The translations under genes were made by a program, and so were the position numbers. The notes under the pieces were generated by a model that saw nothing but the letters and a program-made list of their open reading frames with translations, was not told the DNA's origin and made no database searches. A stretch of 64,000 nt of DNA from Pseudomonadota bacterium (GTDB taxonomy: Bacteria; Pseudomonadota; Gammaproteobacteria; Burkholderiales; Ferrovaceae): positions 1-64,000 of the forward strand of contig JAKABO010000012.1 of assembly GCA_021796835.1 (NCBI GenBank), read 5' to 3'. Below, piece by piece: positions 35,340 to 44,443 of this stretch (positions are counted from its first letter, which is position 1; the number at the start of each line of letters is the position of its first letter).

Positions 35340-36983
35340 TCAACGGGTTACCCGGTCCAGGTAGCCCAGAAATGTGTCTTCGGGAACATAGCCGGCCAGG
35401 CGCTGGTTTTTCAGTTCCCGCCCGCTGGGATCGAAAAAGAGCGTGCCGGGTGGGCCAAAGAGACCAAAATGTGCCAGCAGGGCCCGATCTTCGGCGCTGT
35501 TATGGGTGACGTCCACGCGCACCAGGGTGAAAGGCTGTAGGGCGGCCTGGACCTTGGGGCGGGACAGAACGGTGCGATCCCATTCGACGCAGGAAGTGCA
35601 CCAGTCGGCATAGAAGTCCACCATGACGGGGCGGTGCTGACCGGATGCCCGAAGCAACTGCTGGTTCAGTTGGGTCACCGTGGTGACGGGAATGAAGTTC
35701 AGGTTTGTGGTGGCCGGACTGGTCCGGATCAGGGGCAGGATCGTGAACAGGGCAACTCCCAGCAGGACGACTCCGAAGGTGCGCTTGACCCAGTTCATCC
35801 ACTGGCCGGCCCGGGGCAGCAAGGCGCCCGCCGAGGTGCCGATGAGCAGGAGCGGGGTACCCATGCCCAACGCCAGGGTGAAAAGTGCCAGTCCGCCCAT
35901 CACCACGTCTCGGGTTTCGGCGATATAGACCAGCCCGCCTGCCAGGGGCGCGGCCACGCAAGGTCCCATCACCAACGCGGAGAGCGAACCCATGAAGCCC
36001 ACTCCCCAGTAGCGCCCCCCCGGTAGGCGTCCCGAGGCGCCGTTGAGTTGGTTTTGCAGGGAGAGCGGCAACTGGAATTGATACACGTCAAACATGGACA
36101 AGGCCAGCAGAACGAAGAGCAGGGCGGTAGCGATTTGGACCGGCGGGGTTTGCAGGGCATTGGACAGAAGGGTGCCGGTCAGTCCGGCCAACACGCCCAC
36201 TCCGGCATAGGTCAGGGCCATGCCCAACACATAGGTGAGGGAAAGGGTAAAAGCACGGGTCTTGGTGACCGATGCACCTTGACCGGCAATGATGCCGGAA
36301 AGAATCGGAATCATGGGGAATACGCAGGGGGTCAGGGCAAGGAGCAACCCGAAGCCAAAAAAACTGGCCAGTACCCAGAGGGGACGAGCGCCCTTCAGAT
36401 AACTGGCAAAGTCCTCGGGGCGTCCGGAATCGGCGGAAGGCGGCGTGGAAGAGATTTCCGAGCCTGAGGAAAGCGCACTGTAGTGGGTTCCGCTGCGCTG
36501 AAAGTCCTGGGTAGTGGGCGGGTAGCAGATGCCGTGATCGGCACAGCCCTGGAAACTGATCGAAAAACGGGAGGCGGGCTGACCACCGGGCAAGGCCACG
36601 GCGACCTGGAAGGGATGACGGTAAATCCAGACCTGGCCAAAACTGGGGTCCTGTTTGGCTTCCGCAGCCGGAAAACGTAAGGGAACCTCATGAGGTACGC
36701 CGGGCAAACGGAGGTGGATACGGTCGCGGTAGAGGTAATAACCGGGGGCCGGTTTGAAGGAAAGGATCAGGCTGCCTGGGTTGGCGCCATTATCCGCCGA
36801 GATCCTGAAGGCCTGGTCGGGCATCAGAAAGGTATGCGGTTCGGGCGGTGCGCCCAGTACGGCAGGGAGGGGGTGCGGTGTTTCGGGAATGCCTTCCAGG
36901 GCAAATGCCGGGGACAGTCGACCCAAGGCGCAGACCAGGAGAAAAGTCCGGATCCAGGTGTTTCGCCGTAAAAGAATGTTCAT
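35340..36983 (-). CDS. dsbD: Thiol:disulfide interchange protein DsbD
   Basis: A 547-residue inner-membrane protein that carries reducing power from cytoplasmic thioredoxin to the periplasm. Signal peptide (residues ~10-28); N-terminal domain with the Cys pair in GCADHGICYPP; eight-helix core with LTPCVFPMIPILSG and MGPCVAAPLAGGL cysteines; C-terminal thioredoxin-like domain with WCTSC (C462 and C465). All six key cysteines are present. It keeps DsbC-type isomerases and apocytochrome c thiols reduced, relevant to the cytochromes c at 61-62 kb. Confidence 0.95.
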   Translation of the reverse strand: MNILLRRNTWIRTFLLVCALGRLSPAFALEGIPETPHPLPAVLGAPPEPHTFLMPDQAFRISADNGANPGSLILSFKPAPGYYLYRDRIHLRLPGVPHEVPLRFPAAEAKQDPSFGQVWIYRHPFQVAVALPGGQPASRFSISFQGCADHGICYPPTTQDFQRSGTHYSALSSGSEISSTPPSADSGRPEDFASYLKGARPLWVLASFFGFGLLLALTPCVFPMIPILSGIIAGQGASVTKTRAFTLSLTYVLGMALTYAGVGVLAGLTGTLLSNALQTPPVQIATALLFVLLALSMFDVYQFQLPLSLQNQLNGASGRLPGGRYWGVGFMGSLSALVMGPCVAAPLAGGLVYIAETRDVVMGGLALFTLALGMGTPLLLIGTSAGALLPRAGQWMNWVKRTFGVVLLGVALFTILPLIRTSPATTNLNFIPVTTVTQLNQQLLRASGQHRPVMVDFYADWCTSCVEWDRTVLSRPKVQAALQPFTLVRVDVTHNSAEDRALLAHFGLFGPPGTLFFDPSGRELKNQRLAGYVPEDTFLGYLDRVTR

Positions 36984-37019
36984 GAGCCTAATGTGTGTCT
37001 CGTAACCAGATGACCGATT

Positions 37020-38105
37020 CTACTCCGACTGGGATGCGCTCGGGGAGTTCCCGTTCTGCAAGCGCCGCCAGGCCCATTCCACATGTTCGCGCACCTGCTC
37101 GACGGGATGGTTGCGACGCTGGGCCAGTGCGGCCAGGGCCTCCGGGCTGGCAGGCCCGTTGCCCAGAGCCACGGCCACGTTGCGTAACCAGCGTTCATGA
37201 CCGATGCGGCGGATGGGCGAGCCCGCCAGGTATGTCTGGAAATCCTCGGGGCCCCAGCCGAACAGGACGGGCAGACTGAGATTTTCCAGTTCCTTGCGAC
37301 GCAGAAACGCCCGTGCGCCCCGGGAGGTGTCGGCAAAGCGGTTCCAGGGGCAGTGCAGTTGGCAGTCATCGCAGCCGTAGATGCGGTTGCCAAAGAGGGG
37401 GCGCAGGGACTCGGGAATGGGGCCAGGGTGTTCGATGGTCAGGTAGGCGATGCACAGACGGGCATCCAGTTGGTAGGGGGCCACGATGGCCCGGGTGGGA
37501 CAGACGGACAGACAGGTCTGGCAGGTGCCGCAATGGTCCTCTTCCGGAGGGTCGGCAGGCAGGGGCAGGTTGCAGAGCAACTCGCCCAGAAAGAAGTAGG
37601 AACCTTGCCGCTGCAGCAGCAAGGTATGTTTGCCGCGCCACCCCAATCCCCCCTGGGCCGCGATCTCCACTTCAAGAAGAGGCGCACTGTCGCTGAAAGG
37701 TCGCCAGGCAAAGGGTCCCCACTGCGTGGTCAGACGTTCGGCCAACTGGTGCAGGCGGCGGCGCATCAGGCGGTGGTAATCCTGCCCCAGGGCATATTGG
37801 GCGATCACGCCCCGGGCCGGATCGTTCAGGGCTTCATGGCAGGAAGCCAGGTCCTCGCCGAGATAAGGCAGGGAAACGGTGAGAATACAGGTGGTGCCCG
37901 GCCAGAGACGGGAGGGGTCGGTACGCAGATCCGGATCCCGTTCCAGCCAGGTCATGGCCCCCTGATAACCGGCCGACAGCCAAGTGGCGAGGTGTTTGCG
38001 GGCGGTTTGCAGCGTGGGGCGACTGACCCGCACCGCGCTGAATCCCAGTTGGTGTGCTTCGCGCTCGAGGAGCGAGCGCAAGGCGAAAACGGATAGGGGG
38101 GGCAT
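37020..38105 (-). CDS. queG: Epoxyqueuosine reductase QueG
   Basis: A 361-residue cobalamin-dependent Fe-S enzyme making queuosine in tRNA. An N-terminal Cbl-binding region precedes two [4Fe-4S] motifs: CGTCQTCLSVCPTRA (~195) and CDDCQLHCPWN (~245). A HEAT-like C-terminal domain includes VRRIGHERWLRNVAVALGN-type sequence. The family needs a B12 cofactor, so the organism must make or import it. It diverges from tsaE across a 52-base gap with a TACAAT -10-like sequence at 38114. Confidence 0.95.
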   Translation of the reverse strand: MPPLSVFALRSLLEREAHQLGFSAVRVSRPTLQTARKHLATWLSAGYQGAMTWLERDPDLRTDPSRLWPGTTCILTVSLPYLGEDLASCHEALNDPARGVIAQYALGQDYHRLMRRRLHQLAERLTTQWGPFAWRPFSDSAPLLEVEIAAQGGLGWRGKHTLLLQRQGSYFFLGELLCNLPLPADPPEEDHCGTCQTCLSVCPTRAIVAPYQLDARLCIAYLTIEHPGPIPESLRPLFGNRIYGCDDCQLHCPWNRFADTSRGARAFLRRKELENLSLPVLFGWGPEDFQTYLAGSPIRRIGHERWLRNVAVALGNGPASPEALAALAQRRNHPVEQVREHVEWAWRRLQNGNSPSASQSE

Positions 38106-38157
38106 GAACCGGGTACAATGGGTGGACAGTTTGAATTATCAACCGAAAGAGGGCGGG

Positions 38158-38643
38158 ATGGAAGGGGGAGGGGCGGCGCGGTGGCATCTGGCAGATCCCG
38201 AGGCAACCAGTGAGTGGGGGCGAGCGTGGGCGCCCTGTCTCGAGCCGGGACTGGTTCTGACCTTTTCCGGGGATCTGGGCGCAGGCAAAACGGCCCTTAT
38301 TCGGGGGATTTTGCGTGGGCTGGGGGTGACAGGAACCGTCCGTAGTCCTACCTATGCCCTGCTTGAAATTTATGAACTTTCGAGGTTATACTGTTATCAC
38401 TTTGATTTCTATCGAATCGATACCCCGGAATCCCTGGAGGATAGTGGTTTTCGGGAGTGCTTTCGGAGCGACAGTCTATGCTTCGTGGAATGGCCCGAAA
38501 AAGTCTCTGCCTGGTTGCCCCCTGCCGACGTGGCCCTGACGCTGGAGCCCGCAGGAGCGGGGCGTCTGCTTCAGGTCCGGCAGGCTTCCGCGCGTGGAAT
38601 GAAATGTCTCGAACCTCTCTTGTCCAGCTCCTTGCCGCGCTGA
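38158..38643 (+). CDS. tsaE: tRNA threonylcarbamoyladenosine biosynthesis ATPase TsaE
   Basis: A 161-residue P-loop ATPase that works with TsaD and TsaB to make t6A37 in tRNA. Walker A is GDLGAGKTAL; then GVTGTVRSPTYALLEIYEL, YHFDFYRI and CFVEWPEKV are family signatures. The start ATG 38158 is chosen for length and a GAGGGCGGG site; an in-frame ATG at 38104 would add 18 residues and overlap queG. Its end overlaps amiC by 40 bases, consistent with the conserved tsaE-amiC-mutL-miaA operon. Confidence 0.93.
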   Translation: MEGGGAARWHLADPEATSEWGRAWAPCLEPGLVLTFSGDLGAGKTALIRGILRGLGVTGTVRSPTYALLEIYELSRLYCYHFDFYRIDTPESLEDSGFRECFRSDSLCFVEWPEKVSAWLPPADVALTLEPAGAGRLLQVRQASARGMKCLEPLLSSSLPR

Positions 38644-39959
38644 TCCTGCTGGGGTCGGGCGTGCTGTCTCCCGCGGTTCACGGCGAGGAGACCCACATTC
38701 GTGCCGTGCGCCTGTGGCCTGCGAGCGACTATACCCGGGTGACGTTCGAAGCGACCCAGGCAATTCACGGAACCCTTTTTTCCGTGCCTAATCCCGATCG
38801 TCTGGTGCTGGATCTGGAGGGAGTGACCGCGACCCAGCCCCTCGAACAAATGGCGGCGCAATTGAGCCCCCAGGATCCCTACCTGCGCAAGATTCGGGTA
38901 GGTCATTTCAAACCGGGCGTGGTGCGGGTGGTTTTCGACCTGAAGGGGCCTGTCAATGCGACCTCCGCTCTGCTGGAGCCGGTGGGAGACTACGGTTACC
39001 GTCTGGTCCTGGATATCTATCCCGCTACGGCGACGCCGGATCCCCTTTCTCCCCTACTCGATAAACCGGCGCTTCAGGTGCAGAACGACACACCGCCCGG
39101 TCCATCCCTCGGGGGCTCCCCTCCGGCGCTGGCGGCAAGTTCCGTGGCCCCGCCTGTCACGGTGGGTGTGCCAAAGCATGAGACTGAAACCCGCTCGGAT
39201 GCGGGGGGGCCTGCGCCCAGGACGCTGATCATTGCCGTGGATGCAGGGCATGGCGGGGAGGACCCTGGTGCCCATGGCGAAGCAGGCACCCACGAAAAAA
39301 ATGTCACCCTGGCCATCGCCCGGCGCCTCAAGGCGGCCATCGATGCCCAGCCTGGTCTGAGCGCCGTGCTGATCCGCGACGGAGACTATTTCATCCCATT
39401 GCAGGAGCGGACAGCCAAGGCACATCGTCTGCATGCCGATCTCTTCGTGTCGGTTCATGCCGATGCCTACATCAATCAGGAGGCACGGGGCTCTTCCGTC
39501 TTTGCCCTGTCCGAGAAGGGCGCGACATCGGTGGCGGCACGCTGGCTGGCCAAACAGGAAAACGATGCCGACCTGATGGGGGGGGTGACTACCCCAACCC
39601 GTCAGGTCTACCTGGCCCAGACGCTTTTCGATTTGTCCCAGACCGCCACCATCAATGATAGTCTCAAGATGGCCCGTGCCGTGCTGGGCGAGTTGGATCA
39701 GATCAATGTGTTGCATCGTGGGTTTGTGGAACAGGCCGGGTTTGCCGTGCTCAAATCTCCAGACATTCCTTCCATTCTGGTGGAAACGGCGTTCATTACC
39801 AATCCTGAAGAGGAACGCCGTCTCAATGACCCCGTCTATCAGGAGAAGCTGGCCCAGGCCATTGCCCATGGTTTGCAGGACTATTTGCACAGGAGCGGTG
39901 CCTGGAGGCAACATGTGACCACCCTGCCTCGCACACACCTGGCTGGCCGCACGCCATGA
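38604..39959 (+). CDS. amiC: N-acetylmuramoyl-L-alanine amidase AmiC
   Basis: A 451-residue periplasmic amidase that splits septal peptidoglycan for daughter-cell separation. It has a signal peptide (hydrophobic ~8-24), an AMIN domain (~30-145) that targets the septum, a Pro/Ser/Thr-rich linker (~155-205), and a zinc amidase_3 domain with VDAGHGGEDPGAHG, EKNVTLAIARRL, LFVSVHADAYINQEARG and ILVETAFITNPEEER motifs carrying the His and Glu ligands. The start ATG 38604 gives a good signal peptide. Its stop overlaps the mutL start (ATGA). Confidence 0.94.
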   Translation: MSRTSLVQLLAALILLGSGVLSPAVHGEETHIRAVRLWPASDYTRVTFEATQAIHGTLFSVPNPDRLVLDLEGVTATQPLEQMAAQLSPQDPYLRKIRVGHFKPGVVRVVFDLKGPVNATSALLEPVGDYGYRLVLDIYPATATPDPLSPLLDKPALQVQNDTPPGPSLGGSPPALAASSVAPPVTVGVPKHETETRSDAGGPAPRTLIIAVDAGHGGEDPGAHGEAGTHEKNVTLAIARRLKAAIDAQPGLSAVLIRDGDYFIPLQERTAKAHRLHADLFVSVHADAYINQEARGSSVFALSEKGATSVAARWLAKQENDADLMGGVTTPTRQVYLAQTLFDLSQTATINDSLKMARAVLGELDQINVLHRGFVEQAGFAVLKSPDIPSILVETAFITNPEEERRLNDPVYQEKLAQAIAHGLQDYLHRSGAWRQHVTTLPRTHLAGRTP

Positions 39960-41863
39960 AACGCATCACGCCGCTTTCTCCGCTTCTGATCAGTCAGATC
40001 GCTGCGGGAGAGGTGATCGAACGTCCGGCCTCCGTGCTCAAGGAACTGGTGGAAAATTCTCTGGACGCCGGCGCACGGAACATCGTCGTACTCCTGGAAG
40101 AAGGCGGGGTCCGGCGCATTCAGGTGGAGGATGACGGGCACGGTATCCACCCCGATGATCTATCCCTTGCACTGCAGGCCCATGCGACCAGTAAACTGGC
40201 GGCGACGGACCCCCTGAACCACATCATGACTCTCGGTTTTCGGGGGGAAGCCCTGGCCAGTATGGCAGCGGTGGCGCGCGTGACGGTGACGGCGCGCGTG
40301 GCGGAGGCGGCGCATGCATCGACCATGACCGTGTCCGGGGGGCAGGTCGAGGGACCGCGCCCTGCGGCACGCAGTGTCGGGTGCAGTGTGGTGGTGGAAG
40401 ACCTATTTGGTCATACGCCAGCGCGGCGCAAGTTCCTGAAGAGTACCGGCACGGAATTTGGCCATTGCGATGAACTGTTGCGCCGTTTGGCTCTGGCCCA
40501 CCCTGAAGTTGCTTTTCGGCTCTCACACCAGGGACGCGCCTTGCGCCATTGGCCAGCGTTGACGCTGGAAGCACGCGTGCGGGGCATTCTGGGTGAGGAA
40601 TTCCTGAACCAGAGTCTGGCCGTCGAGGACAGTGCCGGACCATTGCACCTGTCTGGCTGGATCCTGCACCCGACGGCTGCCAGTCGGGCGGAGCAATACC
40701 TTTTCGTCAATGGGCGTTTCGTGCGTGATCGATTGTTGACCCAGGCTGTTCGCCAGGCCTATCAGGACGTGTTGCACGGTCAGCGCCAGCCGGGCGGGGT
40801 GCTGTTCCTGAGTTTGGATCCGTCGCGCGTGGATGTGAATGTCCATCCTGCCAAAACCGAAGTTCGTTTTGAGGAGGGGCAGGCCGTTTTTCGCTTTGTC
40901 TGGCAGGCGCTCCACAAGACCCTGACTCGTACGACACCGGGAGGGCTGGGGTTCATCGAGCGCCACCCTGCGGGGGGCGAGGGGATCCTTCCCCCGCCCA
41001 TGAAGGCAGGTTCGAGGTCGCCCTCATTTTCCGGGAGATCCGGCGAGTTACCGCTGCCGCCCCCCCGGTTCGTTGCGCCGGCTCCCATGCCGGACAAGGC
41101 TACGGGGTCCTCGCACCTGGGCGAACCTGACCCCTTTCATGCGGCCTTGTACGGCAACCCCATCATTCCCGTCGAAACGCCGCCATCTCCCGCTCAGGGA
41201 ATGGTCGGAGTGCCCCGGCCCGGTGAAGAAGATGCCGACCTGCCGGGTGTGGAACCGGATCCGGTGCCGCCAGAGCGTTCATCTTTCCCGCTGGGACAGG
41301 CCTTGGCTCAATTGCACGGGGTCTACATCCTGGCCCAGAATGCCACCGGACTGGTGGTGGTCGACATGCACGCGGCCCACGAACGGATCCTGTATGAACG
41401 CCTGAAGGCACGTCATGCAACGGCAGGTGGGGGGCAAGCGTTTCTGGATCCTCCGCATTTCGCCCTCTCGGCAAGGGAGTTGGCGGTTCTGGAAAGTCAC
41501 GGTGACGTGCTCACCGCCCTGGGTCTCGATCTCGCGCTACGCGGACCTCAGACCGTGGTACTGCGCAGTTGGCCCATCGAGTTGAGCGGCGTCGATCCCG
41601 AGCCGGTTCTGCGCCAGGTGTGGGCGGATCTGGAAGAAACGGGCCAGAGTCTGGCGTTCGAAGCACGTCGTCACGAGGTTCTGGCCAGCATGGCCTGTCA
41701 CGGCGCGGTGCGGGCCCATCATTCCCTTACATTGCCCCAGATGAACGCCTTGCTGCGTGACATGGAACGGTGTGAACGCGCCGATCAGTGCAATCATGGT
41801 CGCCCTACCTGGCGCCAGATTCCCCTCACCGAACTGGATCAATGGTTTCTGCGCGGCCGTTGA
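39956..41863 (+). CDS. mutL: DNA mismatch repair protein MutL
   Basis: A 635-residue GHKL ATPase. N-terminal motifs are ELVENSLDAGA, DDGHGIHPDDL, TLGFRGEALASMAAV and GTEVEDLFGHTPARRKFLK-like sequence, with the VHPAKTEVRF transducer motif (~300). A Pro-rich linker (~335-430) leads to a C-terminal dimerisation domain. The latter holds D470-M-H-A-A-H-E-x4-E, the form of the metal-dependent endonuclease motif (D[QM]HA-x2-E-x4-E) found in bacteria without MutH, so it should nick DNA itself. A second metal motif-like CNHGRPTW occurs near the end. The start overlaps the amiC stop. Confidence 0.96.
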   Translation: MKRITPLSPLLISQIAAGEVIERPASVLKELVENSLDAGARNIVVLLEEGGVRRIQVEDDGHGIHPDDLSLALQAHATSKLAATDPLNHIMTLGFRGEALASMAAVARVTVTARVAEAAHASTMTVSGGQVEGPRPAARSVGCSVVVEDLFGHTPARRKFLKSTGTEFGHCDELLRRLALAHPEVAFRLSHQGRALRHWPALTLEARVRGILGEEFLNQSLAVEDSAGPLHLSGWILHPTAASRAEQYLFVNGRFVRDRLLTQAVRQAYQDVLHGQRQPGGVLFLSLDPSRVDVNVHPAKTEVRFEEGQAVFRFVWQALHKTLTRTTPGGLGFIERHPAGGEGILPPPMKAGSRSPSFSGRSGELPLPPPRFVAPAPMPDKATGSSHLGEPDPFHAALYGNPIIPVETPPSPAQGMVGVPRPGEEDADLPGVEPDPVPPERSSFPLGQALAQLHGVYILAQNATGLVVVDMHAAHERILYERLKARHATAGGGQAFLDPPHFALSARELAVLESHGDVLTALGLDLALRGPQTVVLRSWPIELSGVDPEPVLRQVWADLEETGQSLAFEARRHEVLASMACHGAVRAHHSLTLPQMNALLRDMERCERADQCNHGRPTWRQIPLTELDQWFLRGR

Positions 41864-42801
41864 ACTCACCCCCACTTCTGTTCCTGCTCGGTCCGACGGC
41901 CAGCGGCAAGACCGCTTTGGCCTGCCGATTGGCGGATGATTTTCCGGTGGAACTGGTGAATGTGGATTCGGCCAGCGTCTATCGCGGTCTGGACATAGGC
42001 TCAGCGAAACCGGATGCGCTCACGCGAGCCCGTTACCCCCATCACCTGATGGACTGGGTAGATCCCGACGATCCCTACTCGGCTGCCCGTTTCGTGGCCG
42101 ATGTCACGCCCCTGCTCGCTGCCATTCGTGCGCGTGGGCATGTGCCCCTTCTGGTGGGGGGGACCATGCTCTATTTTCAGGCGCTGCAACAGGGTCTGGC
42201 CGTTTTGCCCAGTGCGTCTCCCGAACTGCGATCCGAACTGGAGGCACGGGCCGAACGGGAAGGTTGGCCTGCCCTGCATGCCGAACTGGCCCGGGTCGAT
42301 CCCGTCACGGCCACCCGTCTGGCGCCCCTTGACCGCCAACGCATTCAGCGGGCGCTCGAAGTCTGGCACGTGACGGGGCAGCCTCTTTCGTTCTGGCATC
42401 AGGAACAGGCCCGTACCGGTTCACCGGACCGGATCCTGACCTTGGGATTGATGCCCGGTCAGAGGGCTGCCTTGCACGAGCGTATCGCCCTCCGCTTCGA
42501 CCAGATGCTGGCGCAGGGACTGGTGGAGGAGGTGCGCCAGTTGCGCCTGCGTTATCCCCGCCTGACAGGCGAGATGCCGGCCATGCGTGCCGTGGGGTAC
42601 CGTCAGGTCTGGCAGTTTCTGGAGGGGGAAGGCAGTGCGTCGGAAATGCGCCTGCGCGGCATCATTGCGACTCGGCAACTGGCGCGACGCCAGTTGACCT
42701 GGGTGCGCAACTGGCCGGCACGGGTGGCCCTGGATCCAGACCAGACGGAGTGGGAGGAAACGGCCCGCGCATTGGTGGAACATTTCCTGAAGGGCCCCTG
42801 A
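41842..42801 (+). CDS. miaA: tRNA dimethylallyltransferase
   Basis: A 319-residue enzyme that prenylates A37 of tRNAs reading UNN codons. LFLLGPTASGKTALA (Walker A), DSASVYRGLDIGSAKP, PHHLMDW and GGTMLYFQALQQGL match MiaA, as does AMRAVGYRQVWQFLEG. The start ATG 41842 overlaps the mutL end by 22 bases and gives a normal length; a longer frame from 41788 would overlap more. It completes the tsaE-amiC-mutL-miaA operon and converges on xseA 19 bases later. Confidence 0.95.
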   Translation: MVSARPLNSPPLLFLLGPTASGKTALACRLADDFPVELVNVDSASVYRGLDIGSAKPDALTRARYPHHLMDWVDPDDPYSAARFVADVTPLLAAIRARGHVPLLVGGTMLYFQALQQGLAVLPSASPELRSELEARAEREGWPALHAELARVDPVTATRLAPLDRQRIQRALEVWHVTGQPLSFWHQEQARTGSPDRILTLGLMPGQRAALHERIALRFDQMLAQGLVEEVRQLRLRYPRLTGEMPAMRAVGYRQVWQFLEGEGSASEMRLRGIIATRQLARRQLTWVRNWPARVALDPDQTEWEETARALVEHFLKGP

Positions 42802-42820
42802 GGCTTCGCCGGCTGTCAGA

Positions 42821-44146
42821 TCAACGGAGGTCGTCTGCTTCCGGCAGGATGGCGGCGTGGCGGGTACCGTGGGCCAAGGTCAGTTGGACGTGATCGCCGG
42901 GTTTCAGACGTGTCGCGTCGTCGATCACATGCCCGGCGTCGTCCTGTACCAGGGCATAGCCGCGTGCCAGAATGGCGCGCGGGTTCAAATGCTCCAGCGT
43001 GCGTCTCTGCCGTTCCAGGTGCTGGTGTTGCCGTTCGAACCAGCGCTGGCGGCTTTGTTTCCAGCGCTGGTCGAGCGCGGCCAGAGACTGGCGCTGAAAG
43101 GCGATGCGCTGACCGGGGTGGACCAATCGTTGCGCCAGCGTGGCGAGACGTTGCCTTTGTCGTTCCCAGTAGCGTCGCTGAAGGTGCTCCCAGCGCAAGC
43201 GGTGTTGATCGAGGTGCAAGGCAATTTTTTCTACCCGGCGGCGTAACGCCAGGAAATGGCGCTCTTCCAGTTGTGCCAGTTGGTGCAGCAACTGTTGCCG
43301 TTCGGGGTGGACCAGTTCAGCGGCTGCGGTAGGGGTGGGGGCACGTCGATCCGCCACGAAATCCGCCAGAGTGAAATCGGTTTCATGGCCGATGCCCGTG
43401 ATGACCGGGATTGGGCATGCCGCCAGCGCCTCGACCACGGGGGCTTCGTTGAAGGCCCAGAGGTCCTCCATGCTGCCGCCTCCCCGGCACAGGATCAACA
43501 CGTCACACTCGGCCCGTGCCCCGGCTTCCAGCAGGCGTGCGGCAATCTGTTGGGCAGCACCTTCTCCCTGGACAGGGATGGGATAGAGGATCAGGGAGAC
43601 CTGCGGGGCACGGCGTTGCAGGGTGGTGAGTACATCGCGCCAGGCGGCGCCGACAGGGGACGTCAGAACACCGACCTGACGCGGCATGGCGGGCAGAGCG
43701 CGTTTGCGTGCAGGGTCAAAGAGACCGGCAGCGGCATACTGTTGCTTGAGGCGATTGAAGGCCTCGAACAGGGCGCCCAGACCGGCAGGACGCAGATTGT
43801 CCACCAGAATCTGGCAGGTTCCGTTGGGCGCGTAATAGGAAAGACTGCCCCGCAAACGCACGGCCATTCCATTGCTGGGGCGAACCGTGCTGCCGCTCTG
43901 GCGAAAACGGAACATCACACAGCGGATCTGGGCCTGAGCTTCCTTCAGATTGAAATACCAGTGCCCCGAGGAGGCCTCGGTAAAGTTGGAAATTTCCCCG
44001 AGAATCCAGCAGCCCGGCAGGGCTTTTTCCAGTATCGTCTGGAGGCGCTGAGTGAATTCGGTTACGGTATAACTTTTCTCGAGAACATCGGCCTCGGAAC
44101 GGGAAAATGCTTCGGAAGGACTATGGTTGCTGGGAAATGAAGTCAT
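42821..44146 (-). CDS. xseA: Exodeoxyribonuclease VII large subunit
   Basis: A 441-residue nuclease subunit that degrades single-stranded DNA with XseB. The N-terminal OB fold (YTVTEFTQRLQTILEKALPGCWILGEISNF, then GHWYFNLKEAQAQIRCVMF) precedes the catalytic region with VGVLTSPVGAAWRDVL, LCRGGGSMEDLWAFNE and GIGHETDFTLADFVADRRAPTPTAAAE. A long Arg/Gln/His-rich coiled coil (~280-385) is typical. The C-terminal LARGYALVQDDAGHVI closes the protein. No xseB is adjacent. A 297-base gap follows to exbB on the opposite strand. Confidence 0.95.
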   Translation of the reverse strand: MTSFPSNHSPSEAFSRSEADVLEKSYTVTEFTQRLQTILEKALPGCWILGEISNFTEASSGHWYFNLKEAQAQIRCVMFRFRQSGSTVRPSNGMAVRLRGSLSYYAPNGTCQILVDNLRPAGLGALFEAFNRLKQQYAAAGLFDPARKRALPAMPRQVGVLTSPVGAAWRDVLTTLQRRAPQVSLILYPIPVQGEGAAQQIAARLLEAGARAECDVLILCRGGGSMEDLWAFNEAPVVEALAACPIPVITGIGHETDFTLADFVADRRAPTPTAAAELVHPERQQLLHQLAQLEERHFLALRRRVEKIALHLDQHRLRWEHLQRRYWERQRQRLATLAQRLVHPGQRIAFQRQSLAALDQRWKQSRQRWFERQHQHLERQRRTLEHLNPRAILARGYALVQDDAGHVIDDATRLKPGDHVQLTLAHGTRHAAILPEADDLR

Positions 44147-44443
44147 GGTTCAAACAGGATAGGGATTGCGGGGTCATTGGCCATTTGTCAAGGGTTTTCG
44201 AACCGGGTATCGAACTGTATAGAAACTCTACGATGCAAAAAAAGTGTAACAAGGATAAGGGGTTGATCGGGTTTGGTCGGCACTGTTCACAAAGTTATCC
44301 ACAGAGATTGTGGAAAACCCCAGGGTCGCGTCAGCCCATGGGAACTTGACGAGACGGGGGGCGTCCAACCTTCCCCGCCGAGTCGCCAACCGCTGGAATA
44401 TCCATTAGACTGTGGCAGTTTAGTCGAATTTGGAGATAAAAAG
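44147..44443. promoter_or_regulatory. Divergent region with DnaA-box-like sites upstream of exbB
   Basis: No gene is visible in this 297-base gap between xseA and exbB. It contains TTATCCACA, the exact DnaA box consensus, at 44295-44303, and TGTGGAAAA at 44309-44317, which read on the other strand differs from the box by one base. The two face each other 5 bases apart. Regulation of exbB or xseA by DnaA is possible; a lone pair is too little to call an origin. Confidence 0.4.

Noticed and set aside
44281-44325. Origin of replication
   Set aside because: Only two DnaA-box-like sites are present, without an AT-rich unwinding region, and no dnaA, dnaN or gidA gene is nearby.
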